Source: Chitinophaga sp. GbtcB8 | GTDB lineage: Bacteria; Bacteroidota; Bacteroidia; Chitinophagales; Chitinophagaceae | Direction: 5' to 3' | NCBI RefSeq assembly: GCF_019091455.1 | Contig: NZ_JAGXJN010000010.1 | Span: 62,001 to 126,000 of the forward strand | Length of the DNA stretch: 64,000 bases | Shown here: positions 7,540 to 16,513 of the stretch, in pieces | How the letters are laid out: the number at the start of each line of letters is the position of its first letter | Numbering within the stretch: the first letter of the stretch is position 1 | Made by a program: the position numbers and the translations under genes | Notes under the pieces: model-generated | Told to the model about the DNA's origin: nothing | The model's input: only the letters and a program-made list of their open reading frames with translations | Database searches by the model: none

Positions 7540-7999
7540 GGAAACCACTGCACAGGCAACCGCCCGCGGGCTGGAACAAACATTAACAGTAGCTGTACCT
7601 AACCTTCGGAAGTATACCGAAGCAGAAGCAGCCTTCAAACCAGCGCCTGAAAAGTGGAGCAAAAGGGAAATATTGGGTCACCTGATAGATTCTGCACTCA
7701 ACAACCATCAACGTTTTATACGCGCCCAGCAAGGGCCGCTGGAGCTGCCGGGATATGCGCAGGATTTCTGGGTAGCCGCACAGGGCTACCAGGAAACAGA
7801 CTGGGAAACGCTCATCCTGTTATGGGCCGTAGTGAACCGCCACCTGGTACGGGTAATGCAACGCATTCCCGCAGCCGCCTTACAGCAAACCTGTAAAATA
7901 GGCGCCCACGCACCGGTAACGCTGGAATATATAGTGGAGGATTACCTGGTGCACTTACACCATCATCTGCGGCAGGCGCAGGTGACTTATTCAACCTGA
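7526..7999 (+). CDS. DinB-family protein
   Basis: A 157-residue DinB superfamily protein. PAPEKWSKREILGHLIDSALNNHQRF carries the first histidine helix, and EDYLVHLHHHLRQAQ near the end carries the later ones. Its ATG overlaps the end of the EamA gene by 14 bases, suggesting translational coupling in the decarboxylase operon. The gene at 188-649 is a second DinB protein of the same size class, under the same operator type. This repeats the association of DinB proteins with this regulon. Enzymatic role unknown. Confidence 0.85.
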   Translation: MSSVEETTAQATARGLEQTLTVAVPNLRKYTEAEAAFKPAPEKWSKREILGHLIDSALNNHQRFIRAQQGPLELPGYAQDFWVAAQGYQETDWETLILLWAVVNRHLVRVMQRIPAAALQQTCKIGAHAPVTLEYIVEDYLVHLHHHLRQAQVTYST

Positions 8000-8023
8000 A
8001 CGATTTAGATAGAAGTATGACAC

Positions 8024-8062
8024 GATGCCCGCTGGTATTTACCGGACCGGGCATCTTTTTTT
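8024..8062 (+). terminator. Rho-independent terminator of the decarboxylase operon
   Basis: GATGCCCG (8024-8031) pairs with CGGGCATC (8048-8055), followed by seven T (8056-8062). Confidence 0.85.
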
Positions 8063-8085
8063 AGCGGGAAGTCTTACATTTAAGC

Positions 8086-8526
8086 ATGACAATCAGAGAA
8101 GCCACCTTACAGGATGCCGCTGCAGTAGCAGTTTTGTTTGATGCCTACCGGATCCACTATGAGCAGGCGCCCGACCTGCCGGGTGCAGAAGCCTTTATAG
8201 CTGACCGGATCCGCAACCGGGAAAGCGTGATCTACCTGGCGCAGGAAGGGGAAGAGCTGCTGGGTTTCGTACAGCTATACCCGTTATTCACATCCGTAGG
8301 TATGCAGCGCGCCTGGGTGCTGAACGACCTGTATGTATGGGAGCAGTACCGCAATACCGGCATAGGCCGCGCGCTGATCGATGCTGCCAAAGCGCTGGCC
8401 CAATCCACCAATGCCAAATGGATCATGCTGCAAACGCATAACGACAATGTGAACGCACAGGCCCTGTATGAAAAAACAGGTTTTGAGAAAGATGATATTT
8501 ACTACTACTATTACCTGAGCGTTTGA
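8086..8526 (+). CDS. GNAT-family N-acetyltransferase
   Basis: A 146-residue GCN5-related acetyltransferase. MTIREATLQDAAAVAVLFD is the usual first strand and helix, LLGFVQLYP the central strand, and VWEQYRNTGIGRALIDAA the acetyl-CoA-binding R/Q-x-x-G-x-G/A loop. NAQALYEKTGFEKDD is the conserved C-terminal segment. The acceptor substrate is unknown. The NUDIX gene follows 12 bases downstream and may be co-transcribed. Confidence 0.92.
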   Translation: MTIREATLQDAAAVAVLFDAYRIHYEQAPDLPGAEAFIADRIRNRESVIYLAQEGEELLGFVQLYPLFTSVGMQRAWVLNDLYVWEQYRNTGIGRALIDAAKALAQSTNAKWIMLQTHNDNVNAQALYEKTGFEKDDIYYYYYLSV

Positions 8527-8538
8527 TATTTTTATAAC

Positions 8539-9099
8539 ATGGAAACAGTGCACAACAACCCCTGGAAAATATTATCCAGCCAGGTACAGTATGATAATAA
8601 ATGGATACGGCTTACAGAACACCAGGTCATTAACCCTAATGGCGGCGCCGGTATTTACGGCGTGGTACATTTCAAAAACCTGGCTATAGGCGTGGTAGCG
8701 CTGGATGAGGAAGGATATATTTACCTGGTGGGGCAATACCGTTTTCCGCTGGAACAGTTCTCCTGGGAAATACCGGAAGGCGGCGGCCCGCTGGATGAGG
8801 CGCCCCTGGCTTCTGCCCAGCGTGAGCTGCTGGAAGAGACCGGGCTGGTAGCCAAAGAATGGTCACTTATTGTAAACATCCACCTCTCTAACTCTGTATC
8901 TGACGAAAAGGGCCTGGTGTACCTGGCCCGCGGCCTGGAACAGCGTGCGCCGGAGCCGGAAGAAACCGAACAGCTCACTACGCGGCGCATTCCTTTTGAA
9001 CAAGCCTACCAGATGGTGAAAAACCACCAGATCACCGATTCTATGTCTATTGCCGCCATTCAGAAAATAAAGCTGATGATGCTGGAAAAGGAGATTTAG
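8539..9099 (+). CDS. NUDIX hydrolase (ADP-ribose pyrophosphatase-like)
   Basis: A 186-residue NUDIX protein. The complete Nudix box G-x5-E-x7-REL-x-EE-x-GL is visible in the segment from GGGPLDEAPLASAQ to RELLEETGLV. The layout (IYLVGQYRFPLEQFSWEIPEGG before the box, then YLARGLEQ and EETEQLTTRRIPFEQA) matches ADP-sugar pyrophosphatases. It probably hydrolyses ADP-ribose or another nucleotide sugar. It sits between the acetyltransferase and rlmB; an AT-rich TTCGTAATTTG sequence lies just after its stop. Confidence 0.9.
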   Translation: METVHNNPWKILSSQVQYDNKWIRLTEHQVINPNGGAGIYGVVHFKNLAIGVVALDEEGYIYLVGQYRFPLEQFSWEIPEGGGPLDEAPLASAQRELLEETGLVAKEWSLIVNIHLSNSVSDEKGLVYLARGLEQRAPEPEETEQLTTRRIPFEQAYQMVKNHQITDSMSIAAIQKIKLMMLEKEI

Positions 9100-9122
9100 C
9101 ACATTAGTTCGTAATTTGCAGC

Positions 9123-9911
9123 ATGGATTTTCGTAAAAACGCTACCCGCCGCACCTTTGCACCCAAGCCCAAAGCCTCTTCCATGGTTGTAGGGCGGCAG
9201 CCGGTGGTAGAAGCAATACAATCCGGTAAGGCCATTGAGCGCATTTATATGCTGCGCAATGCTACCGGCGACATTATTCCGCAAATAAAGCAGCTCGCCG
9301 CACAATACAATATTCCCATTAACGGAGTACCGGTAGAGAAATTGAATAGCCTTACACAGGCTAATCACCAGGGTATTATTGCCATTACAGGCCAGATCAG
9401 CTACCTGGACCTGCAGGATGTGATCTCCCACACTACAGAGCAGGGCCTTACGCCACTGTTCCTGATCCTGGACGGTATTACCGATGTACGTAACATTGGC
9501 GCCATTGCCCGCAGCGCCGTTTGCTGTGGCGCGCAGGCCATCATTATCCCGGATAAAGGGATTGCAGCGCTGAATGAGGAAGCCATTAAATCCTCTGCCG
9601 GTGCGCTGGAAAAAATATCCGTTTGCCGGGTCAACAGCCTGCTGAAAGCCATTGACACCCTGCACCTGAACGGTATTAAAGTAATGGCCAGTGAAATGGA
9701 AGCCACGCCCAGGCTGTACAACTGCGACCTGAAAGAGCCGGTAGCCGTGATCATGGGGTCAGAAGATAAAGGGGTGTATCCCGCATTGTTAAAAGCAGCA
9801 GATACACTTTTTCATATACCCATGACCGGTAACTTTGAATCCTTCAATGTATCCGTAGCAGCGGGTATCATTTTATATGAAGCCATGAAGCAAAGGACCT
9901 TGGAGGTATGA
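9123..9911 (+). CDS. rlmB: 23S rRNA (guanosine-2'-O-)-methyltransferase, RlmB/TrmH family
   Basis: A 262-residue SPOUT methyltransferase. A substrate-binding N-terminal domain (VVGRQPVVEAIQSGKAIERIY) is followed by the trefoil-knot domain. The three SpoU motifs are present: ITDVRNIGAIARSAVCCG, AVIMGSEDKGVYP and SFNVSVAAGIILYEAM. RlmB methylates the ribose of G2251 in E. coli 23S rRNA. Assignment to RlmB rather than another TrmH-family enzyme rests on length and the N-terminal domain. Confidence 0.9.
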   Translation: MDFRKNATRRTFAPKPKASSMVVGRQPVVEAIQSGKAIERIYMLRNATGDIIPQIKQLAAQYNIPINGVPVEKLNSLTQANHQGIIAITGQISYLDLQDVISHTTEQGLTPLFLILDGITDVRNIGAIARSAVCCGAQAIIIPDKGIAALNEEAIKSSAGALEKISVCRVNSLLKAIDTLHLNGIKVMASEMEATPRLYNCDLKEPVAVIMGSEDKGVYPALLKAADTLFHIPMTGNFESFNVSVAAGIILYEAMKQRTLEV

Positions 9912-9950
9912 TGCATCATACAGCTGAGATCCGGGTTCAAATCATCGATC

Positions 9951-10805
9951 ATGAAACTAATCGAATGTCCGCGGGACGCTATGCAGGGATGGCATCACCC
10001 CATTCCAACGGCCGGTAAGATCCAATACCTCAATACCCTGTTGCAGGTTGGTTTTGATACCATCGACTTGGGCAGTTTTGTATCGCCTAAGGCTATTCCG
10101 CAAATGGCGGATACGGCAGAAGTGTTGTCGCACCTGGATATTCCGGCAAACGGCAGCAAGCTGCTGGCCATTGTAGCCAACCAGCGCGGGGCAGAAGAAG
10201 CTGTGATGTGCGAACCAATTACTTACCTGGGTTATCCTTTTTCCATATCAGAAACATTCCAGCTGCGCAATACCAATAAAACCATTGCAGAATCCCTGGA
10301 GCTGGTGCAAACCATGCAGGAGCTGTGTATCAAGAACCGCAAACAGCTGGTAGTATACATCTCTATGGGTTTTGGCAATCCCTATGGCGATCCGTATGAC
10401 GCGGGCATTGCCATGCAATGGGTTGATGAGCTGACAAAGATGGACATTGGCATTATTTCCCTGGCAGATACCGTAGGCGTAGCAGAACCTGATAACATTA
10501 CCAAACTGTTTTCCACGCTTATACCCGCTTACCCGCAGGTGGAGTTTGGCGCGCATTTTCACTCCGCCCCTCATAACTGGGAGGAGAAAGTGGCTGCCGC
10601 CTATGCGCAGGGCTGCCGCCGGTTCGACAGCACCATTAAAGGTATTGGCGGTTGTCCCATGGCTAAGGACGACCTGGTAGGCAACCTGGCCACGGAAAAC
10701 CTGCTGCAGTTCTGTAATGAGCATAATGAGCCGCTAACAATGAACCAGTCTGCATTAGCCGCTGCGCAGCGTTTGGCGGAGCAGATATTTACTACTTCGC
10801 TCTGA
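9951..10805 (+). CDS. Hydroxymethylglutaryl-CoA lyase
   Basis: A 284-residue HMGL-type TIM barrel. MKLIECPRDAMQGW carries the divalent-metal and arginine start, ISLADTVGVAEPDNI the barrel-end aspartate, FGAHFHSAPHNW the metal-binding histidines, and GIGGCPMAKDDLVGN the catalytic cysteine loop characteristic of HMG-CoA lyase. It cleaves HMG-CoA to acetoacetate and acetyl-CoA in leucine breakdown. A related aldol lyase cannot be wholly excluded. The GSCFA gene follows 35 bases downstream. Confidence 0.9.
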   Translation: MKLIECPRDAMQGWHHPIPTAGKIQYLNTLLQVGFDTIDLGSFVSPKAIPQMADTAEVLSHLDIPANGSKLLAIVANQRGAEEAVMCEPITYLGYPFSISETFQLRNTNKTIAESLELVQTMQELCIKNRKQLVVYISMGFGNPYGDPYDAGIAMQWVDELTKMDIGIISLADTVGVAEPDNITKLFSTLIPAYPQVEFGAHFHSAPHNWEEKVAAAYAQGCRRFDSTIKGIGGCPMAKDDLVGNLATENLLQFCNEHNEPLTMNQSALAAAQRLAEQIFTTSL

Positions 10806-10840
10806 TCTTCACTATTCATTCTTAATTATTAATTACAAGC

Positions 10841-11815
10841 ATGCACTTCCGCCTTACTTTTCCCATTACGCCCATAGAACCGCCCATCGACTACCGCGAC
10901 CGGCTGTTGCTGATGGGGTCTTGTTTTGCGGAAGAAATGGGGGCGCAGCTGCAACAGCATTTGTTCCAGACTTTGGTGAACCCGCATGGTATTTTATACA
11001 ACCCCCTTAGCATTACCCATGCCATACACAGCTACCTGGATGCTAAACAGTATACGGAAGCAGACCTTTTCCAGCACAATGATCTGTGGCATAGCTGGGA
11101 CCATCACAGCCGCTTTTCCGCACTAACACCTGCTGCAGCGCTGCAAAATATCAATGCCGCTCAAACGCAGGCCGCACAATGCCTGGAAGAAGCCCGCTGG
11201 CTGGTGATCACCCTGGGTTCTGCACATGCTTATTTATTAAAGGAAACCGGGCAGCTGGCAGGCAACTGCTATAAAGTGCCCATGGCATCTTTCTATAAAA
11301 AGCTGCTTACGGTAGATGAGATCATCAGTGCCCTGGATAACATGATGCACCGGCTGTTCTTCCGCAACCGGCATATTAATATCCTGTTTACGATCAGCCC
11401 TGTACGTTATGTGCGGGATGGAGTGGTGGAAAATAACCTCAGCAAAGCTATACTGCTGCAGGCCGTGCATCACCTGGTAAATAAATTTGACCGCCTGTTC
11501 TATTTCCCGGCCTATGAGCTGGTGATAGACGACCTGCGCGATTACCGTTTTTATAAAGACGACCTGGTGCATCCCAATGAAACCGCCATTCATTATGTAT
11601 GGGAGCAGTTCGTAAATAACTGCATTCATCCGGATAGCCAGCAGCTCCTGCGATCCATCCATGATCTGAACCGTGCCCGCCAGCACAAGCCCTTTAACCC
11701 GGAAAGCCCCCAGCACAAACAATTCCTGCAAACCTACGCCCGCAAGGTGCAGCAGCTGAAGGAGCAGCACGTACAGCTGGATTGGAGTGAGTTAGAAAAA
11801 TACTTCAGGGGCTAA
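10841..11815 (+). CDS. GSCFA-domain protein
   Basis: A 324-residue protein of the GSCFA family, named for the motif seen here in LLLMGSCFAEEMGAQLQ. It also has WLVITLGSAHAYLL, VPMASFYKKLLT, TISPVRYVRDG and KDDLVHPNETAIHYVWEQF. GSCFA proteins belong to the SGNH/GDSL-like hydrolases; G-S-C-F and D-x-x-H (DDLVHP) match their catalytic blocks. They are common in Bacteroidota, and the substrate is unknown. The start is preceded by the AT-rich sequence ATTCATTCTTAATTATTAAT (10813-10832), also present in the palindromic element at 2627-2786. Confidence 0.9.
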   Translation: MHFRLTFPITPIEPPIDYRDRLLLMGSCFAEEMGAQLQQHLFQTLVNPHGILYNPLSITHAIHSYLDAKQYTEADLFQHNDLWHSWDHHSRFSALTPAAALQNINAAQTQAAQCLEEARWLVITLGSAHAYLLKETGQLAGNCYKVPMASFYKKLLTVDEIISALDNMMHRLFFRNRHINILFTISPVRYVRDGVVENNLSKAILLQAVHHLVNKFDRLFYFPAYELVIDDLRDYRFYKDDLVHPNETAIHYVWEQFVNNCIHPDSQQLLRSIHDLNRARQHKPFNPESPQHKQFLQTYARKVQQLKEQHVQLDWSELEKYFRG

Positions 11816-11852
11816 TTACCCCCGCTGCACGTATTCTAAGTTTAAACTAAAG

Positions 11853-11943
11853 GTCATTGCGAGGAACGAAGCAATCTCCTGCTATTCGGGGGATTGCTTC
11901 GTCGCCCCTCGCACAATAGCTTTACACTGCGTATCGCAATGAC
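11853..11943. repeat. Dispersed palindromic element (GTCATTGCGAGG type)
   Basis: GTCATTGCGA at 11853 pairs with TCGCAATGAC ending at 11943. An inner stem pairs GAAGCAATC (11869-11877) with GATTGCTTC (11892-11900). The core GAAGCAATCTCCTGC...GATTGCTTCGTCGC is shared with the copy inside the SusD gene (63586-63707). Confidence 0.75.
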
Positions 11944-11952
11944 GGGTATAAT

Positions 11953-11989
11953 AAAAGTCCTGCAGCTTAAACCGCAGGACTTTCTTTTA
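11953..11989. terminator. Bidirectional terminator
   Basis: AAAGTCCTGC (11954-11963) pairs with GCAGGACTTT (11974-11983), with A-rich and T-rich flanks. It lies between the convergent GSCFA gene and the MFS gene. Confidence 0.8.
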
Positions 11990-12013
11990 TGAAGTACTCA
12001 ATTCGTAATTCTC

Positions 12014-13510
12014 TTAATCCACTGCCATTTCATATTTATTCAGTCCCTTCTCCCTTATAAATACCATTCCAATCACAAAGCAGATCAGCGCAATGGCGAT
12101 CGGATAGATCAACCCCGCCAGGTGGTTGCCGGTTTGCGTAACCAGCAGGGTAGAGATAGTAGGTAATAAACCGCCAAACACTCCATTCCCCAAATGATAG
12201 GGCAATGACATGGACGTATAACGGATGCGTGTGGGAAACAGCTCCACCAGGAAAGCCGCAATAGGCGCATAGGCCATGGTTACAAACAATACCTGCACAA
12301 ACACCAGTATTACCAGCAGGATAATAGCAGAATAGCCCAGCGTGATCTCTTTCTTGGTTTCTGTTTTGCCTTGTGTAAGCGTAGAGATCTCCTTTACCTG
12401 CGTACCATCCGAATAGTTGTGAATGCGTGTGGTTTTCTCTGTGCTGATGCCGTTATTGCTGCTCAGGTTACTTTCTATCCGGAATTGAGCGGTAAGCTCC
12501 TGTTTCTTTTGCAGGTTCACGGTATTATCCATGGCACTGTAAATAGGGTAGTAGGCCAGGGCTGCCAGCAGCATACCAGCCATCATGATCTTCTTACGGC
12601 CTATCCTGTCAGATAATCCGCCAAAGTAAATAAAGAACGGGGTGCCCAGCACCAGCGCAATGGCAATGATCACGTTGGACTGTACAAACTCCAGCTGCAT
12701 GGTCTTTTGTAAGAACGAGAGCGCATAGAATTGACCGGTGTACCAAACCACGCCCTGCCCCATGGTAGCGCCAAATAACGCCAGCAGCACCATGCGCAGG
12801 TTCTCCTTTTTGCCAAAGCTTTCTTTAAGCGGGTTGCGGGAGGTTTTGCCTTCTGCTTTCAGCTGTGCAAACAAAGGCGATTCCTTCAGGCGGATGCGGA
12901 TGTAATAAGACATGATCACCAGCACCACTGACAGCAGGAAAGGGATACGCCATCCCCAGCTGCTGAAGTCTTCCGGTTTCATAACATTGCGTGTGATCAG
13001 TATTACTGCCAGTGATACAAATAAACCCAGTGTAGCCGTGGTTTGTATAAAACTGGTGTAATACCCGCGTTTGTTGTCGGGGGCATGTTCCGCTACGTAG
13101 GTAGCAGCGCCGCCGTATTCACCACCCAGGGCCAGGCCCTGTAACAGGCGCAGCACCAGTACAATAATGGGTGCAAATACGCCAATGCTTTTATAATCCG
13201 GTATCAGCCCAATGGCAAAGGTAGAGCCGCCCATGATCAGCAACGTAAGCAGGAAAGTATATTTACGGCCTGCCAGGTCGCCCAGGCGGCCGAATATAAT
13301 AGCCCCGAAAGGGCGTACAATAAACCCTACCGCAAAGGTAGCCAGCGTGGCAATGTAGGCCAGGTCAGGGTTTGTGGCCGGGAAAAACTTTTCAGAGATA
13401 ATGGCGGATAAGCTGCCGAAGATGTAAAAGTCGTACCACTCTATAAGGGTACCGGCAGAAGATGCGAAGATCACCTGCCAGATATTTTGCACATTTTTCG
13501 AGTTGTTCAT
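12014..13510 (-). CDS. MFS transporter, metabolite:H+ symporter (MHS) family
   Basis: A 498-residue major facilitator. WYDFYIFGSLSAII in TM1, FGRLGDLAGRKYTFLL (motif A), LRLLQGLALGGEYGGAATYVAEHAP and FGGLSDRIGRKKIM are signatures of the MHS/ProP-type group, which carries organic acids, betaine or proline with protons. A hydrophilic insertion of about 60 residues (near 330-392, rich in T, K, N and Q) separates two membrane segments in the C-terminal half and enlarges the protein beyond the usual 430-450 residues. The substrate is unknown. It is divergent from the patatin gene. Confidence 0.92.
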   Translation of the reverse strand: MNNSKNVQNIWQVIFASSAGTLIEWYDFYIFGSLSAIISEKFFPATNPDLAYIATLATFAVGFIVRPFGAIIFGRLGDLAGRKYTFLLTLLIMGGSTFAIGLIPDYKSIGVFAPIIVLVLRLLQGLALGGEYGGAATYVAEHAPDNKRGYYTSFIQTTATLGLFVSLAVILITRNVMKPEDFSSWGWRIPFLLSVVLVIMSYYIRIRLKESPLFAQLKAEGKTSRNPLKESFGKKENLRMVLLALFGATMGQGVVWYTGQFYALSFLQKTMQLEFVQSNVIIAIALVLGTPFFIYFGGLSDRIGRKKIMMAGMLLAALAYYPIYSAMDNTVNLQKKQELTAQFRIESNLSSNNGISTEKTTRIHNYSDGTQVKEISTLTQGKTETKKEITLGYSAIILLVILVFVQVLFVTMAYAPIAAFLVELFPTRIRYTSMSLPYHLGNGVFGGLLPTISTLLVTQTGNHLAGLIYPIAIALICFVIGMVFIREKGLNKYEMAVD

Positions 13511-13661
13511 TCGTAGGATTTATAAAAACAGGGGAGAAGATATAAAAAATTATTACAGTATTTAAATCTTTTGTAGGGGAAATAACCCTGGTATACGTCT
13601 TTACTGTCAGATGAATCCGTTAACTTTAGACAATACTTTGTTGCGTCTGTGGACAGTTACT

Positions 13662-15905
13662 ATGAGGTTTTTAAGCGTAATACTAGCCGTTATATTTCTT
13701 GGAATTTGTAGCTACCCTGCCGCCGTACAGGCCCAGTCGGACAAAGGCCGTCCTAAAATAGGGCTCACACTCAGCGGAGGCGGGGCCAAGGGCCTGGCCC
13801 ATATAGGCATCTTAGAAGCTATTGACAGCGCCGGGCTGAAGATCGATTATATCACCGGCACCAGCATGGGCAGCATTGTAGGCTCCCTGTACGCCATGGG
13901 TTATTCCGGCGATACCATTGAAACGCTGGCTCGCCAGCTGGACTGGGACAACCTGTTTGCCAACCAGGCATCACTGAAAGATATTTCCTACGAAGAAAAA
14001 AGCGAATACGATAAGTATATAATAGAGATCCCGTTTGAGTATGGCAAACCCAAGCTGGCTTCCGGTGTAATCACCGGTGAGCAGCTATGGCTGGAGCTGG
14101 CCCGCCTGTGCTGGCCGGCGCGGGATATAAAAGATTTCTCAAAGTTCAATATCCCCTTTAAATGTATTGCCACAGATGTTGCCACCGGCGAAATTGTAAC
14201 GCTGGACACAGGGCAGATCATTACCAGCATACGGGCCAGTATGGCCATCCCTTCTATTTTTACCGCAGTAAAGATCGGCGACCGCAAGCTGGTGGATGGC
14301 GGCGTAGTACGTAACTTCCCCGTGATCACCGCCAAGGAAATGGGAGCGGATATTGTGATAGGCTCTAACGTAAGCGGCGGCCTGCGCAAAGCCGACCAGC
14401 TGACCACACCATTAGATATCATTTACCAGCTGGGATTTTATAAAGATGCTATTGACTTTAAGGAAGCCCGCAAAGCCTGTGATATTTATATCCGGCATGA
14501 TATGGAGGAATATTCCGCCGCCAGCTTTGGCAGCGTGGATTCTATTATCGAAAAAGGAAAACAAAAAGGCCGGGAAATGTACCCGGTGTTCAAACACCTG
14601 GCCGATTCGCTGAACGCCTTGTATCCCACCGCACCTTTTCAAAAGGACCGCCTGCCTTTTGTGCCGGACATAGAATTAACAGGCATCAGCATAACAGGGT
14701 TGGTGCATTCCGACGAAAAATTCTTCCGGGGCCGCCTGGGCCTCAAAACCGGCGGTTGTTATAACCCGGAGCAGCTAAAGGCTGCCGTACAGAACGTGTT
14801 TGGCACCCGTTTTTATAAAGAGATCACCTACAGCCTCACACCGGATGGCCCGGCAAAAGGCACCATGAACATACAGGTAGAGGAGAATCCCCTTACCTAT
14901 GTAAAGTTTGCATTGCTGTACAATACTTTCACCAATGCCAGCGCCATTATTAATATTACACAAAGGAATTTCATTGTACCCAATTCCCGTTCATTCGTAA
15001 CCGTAGCTATCAGTGAAAATCCGCGGGTAGAAGCAGAGTACTTTAAATACCTGGGCTGGAACCGCAGCTTTGGCTTTGGCATGGGCCTGTACTTTGAAAA
15101 TAACGGGTTGAATGTGTACGATAATTTCATTCGCCAGCAGCAATACCGCACCAAGTATGCTAACGCTAACATACATATGCAGTATGCCTTAAGCCGTATT
15201 ATGACCATTGGCGTTGGCACCCGCTGGGAGTATTTCCACTTCCGGCCCAGCTTTGAATCATCAGAAGAATTGAAGGGAGATGGCAACCAGATGAACAGCT
15301 ATTTGTATTATGGCGTTAATTCCCTGGACCGTAAGATCTATCCGCGCAAAGGTATGGACCTGCAGTTTGAAACAGGCTGGGTGTTTAACCAAAATCCCAG
15401 CTACCGCCTGTATAAAGATGAGGTAATGGTGCCGGAAGACAGTACCGGCCTGGAGTTCCCGAACTATCAGCATGCTATGCTGCAAATGAAATATTACTTT
15501 CCGTTTAGCCGCAGAAGTGCGCTGGAGGTGAACCTGGGTAGCGGTGTGAATTTTAATTATAATCAATCCCCGATCAATGGTTACCTGTTAGGGGGCTTGA
15601 GCAAAGTTGCGCATAACCAATTAACGTTTCCGGGATTGTATGAAGGTGAGGTAATAACATCCAGCGCAGCAATTGCGCAAGTCGCTTATCAGCATGAGCT
15701 TTTCAGGAACCTGTTCGTACTGCCGCGCATAGGTGTGGGACTGTATGATTTCAATGGCGATGTAAATGCCCGTTACCGTTACCTGAGCGGCTACTCCATT
15801 ACTGCTGGCTATAGCTCGCGCCTGGGGCCCATAGAAGGCTCCCTCATGTACAATGACCAGGATGGGAGGTTGAAGTTTTATGTAAATATTGGATTCAACT
15901 TTTAA
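13662..15905 (+). CDS. Patatin-like phospholipase with POTRA and outer-membrane beta-barrel
   Basis: A 747-residue protein in the PlpD/FplA-like arrangement. A signal peptide (MRFLSVILAVIFLGICSYPA, cleaved after AVQAQ) is followed by a patatin domain with the oxyanion loop SGGGAKGLAHIG, nucleophile S68 in GTSMGS and the dyad aspartate in LVDGGVVRN. A POTRA-like region (about 350-410) and a BamA/FhaC-type barrel ending in KFYVNIGFNF complete it. It should be an outer-membrane phospholipase. I chose the ATG at 13662 because the signal peptide starts there; an in-frame start at 13611 adds 17 residues. Confidence 0.92.
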   Translation: MRFLSVILAVIFLGICSYPAAVQAQSDKGRPKIGLTLSGGGAKGLAHIGILEAIDSAGLKIDYITGTSMGSIVGSLYAMGYSGDTIETLARQLDWDNLFANQASLKDISYEEKSEYDKYIIEIPFEYGKPKLASGVITGEQLWLELARLCWPARDIKDFSKFNIPFKCIATDVATGEIVTLDTGQIITSIRASMAIPSIFTAVKIGDRKLVDGGVVRNFPVITAKEMGADIVIGSNVSGGLRKADQLTTPLDIIYQLGFYKDAIDFKEARKACDIYIRHDMEEYSAASFGSVDSIIEKGKQKGREMYPVFKHLADSLNALYPTAPFQKDRLPFVPDIELTGISITGLVHSDEKFFRGRLGLKTGGCYNPEQLKAAVQNVFGTRFYKEITYSLTPDGPAKGTMNIQVEENPLTYVKFALLYNTFTNASAIINITQRNFIVPNSRSFVTVAISENPRVEAEYFKYLGWNRSFGFGMGLYFENNGLNVYDNFIRQQQYRTKYANANIHMQYALSRIMTIGVGTRWEYFHFRPSFESSEELKGDGNQMNSYLYYGVNSLDRKIYPRKGMDLQFETGWVFNQNPSYRLYKDEVMVPEDSTGLEFPNYQHAMLQMKYYFPFSRRSALEVNLGSGVNFNYNQSPINGYLLGGLSKVAHNQLTFPGLYEGEVITSSAAIAQVAYQHELFRNLFVLPRIGVGLYDFNGDVNARYRYLSGYSITAGYSSRLGPIEGSLMYNDQDGRLKFYVNIGFNF

Positions 15906-15916
15906 TATGCACATCA

Positions 15917-16513
15917 TCAATGCATCCTATCCCCTCTAATCTCCATTCCCTTTAAGATCTCCGCTTCTGTTTGCAGCCAGTACTGCCAGCGCGGGCTTAC
16001 TTTTTCTTCGGGAATATATTCATGCGCCAGGTCAATGAACAGGCGGTAATGCCCTGCTTCAGAGATCATGAACTTGCGGTAAAAATCACGGAGGTATTCA
16101 TCTTCCAGCCCTTCGCTCAGCAGGCGGAAACGCTCACAGCTACGGGCTTCTATAAGGGCGCATATCAATAGCTTATCCAGCAGCTGTTCTTCAGCAGTGC
16201 CGCCTTTTACCTGGTGCAGCATCAGCTCATTTACATAAGCATCCTTGCGTTGTTTGCCCAGGGAAAAACCTCTTTTTTTCATTTCTGCCAGCACCTGCCG
16301 GAAGTGGCCCCATTCTTCTGTAACAATAGGTGCCAGGTCCTGCACCAGCCGGTCTTTTTCAGGATAGCGCTGTATCAGTGATATGCAGGCCGTAGCAGCC
16401 TTCTGTTCGCAAAAAGCATGGTCGGTTAATACTGCCTCCAGGGAAATGGAAGCCAGGTTCACCCAGCGAGGGTCTGTTGGCAGCTGCAGGCCAAGAATGG
16501 ATACTTTAGACAT
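15917..16513 (-). CDS. miaE: tRNA-(ms2io6A)-hydroxylase
   Basis: A 198-residue ferritin-like di-iron protein of the MiaE family. The two iron-ligand pairs are visible: DHAFCEQKAA and EEWGHFRQVL in the first half, EARSCERFRLL and SEAGHYRLFIDLAHEYIPE in the second. MiaE hydroxylates the isopentenyl group of ms2i6A37 in tRNA using O2. It is convergent with the patatin gene, with 11 bases between the stops. Length and motifs fit the shorter MiaE form common outside enterobacteria. Confidence 0.92.
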   Translation of the reverse strand: MSKVSILGLQLPTDPRWVNLASISLEAVLTDHAFCEQKAATACISLIQRYPEKDRLVQDLAPIVTEEWGHFRQVLAEMKKRGFSLGKQRKDAYVNELMLHQVKGGTAEEQLLDKLLICALIEARSCERFRLLSEGLEDEYLRDFYRKFMISEAGHYRLFIDLAHEYIPEEKVSPRWQYWLQTEAEILKGMEIRGDRMH

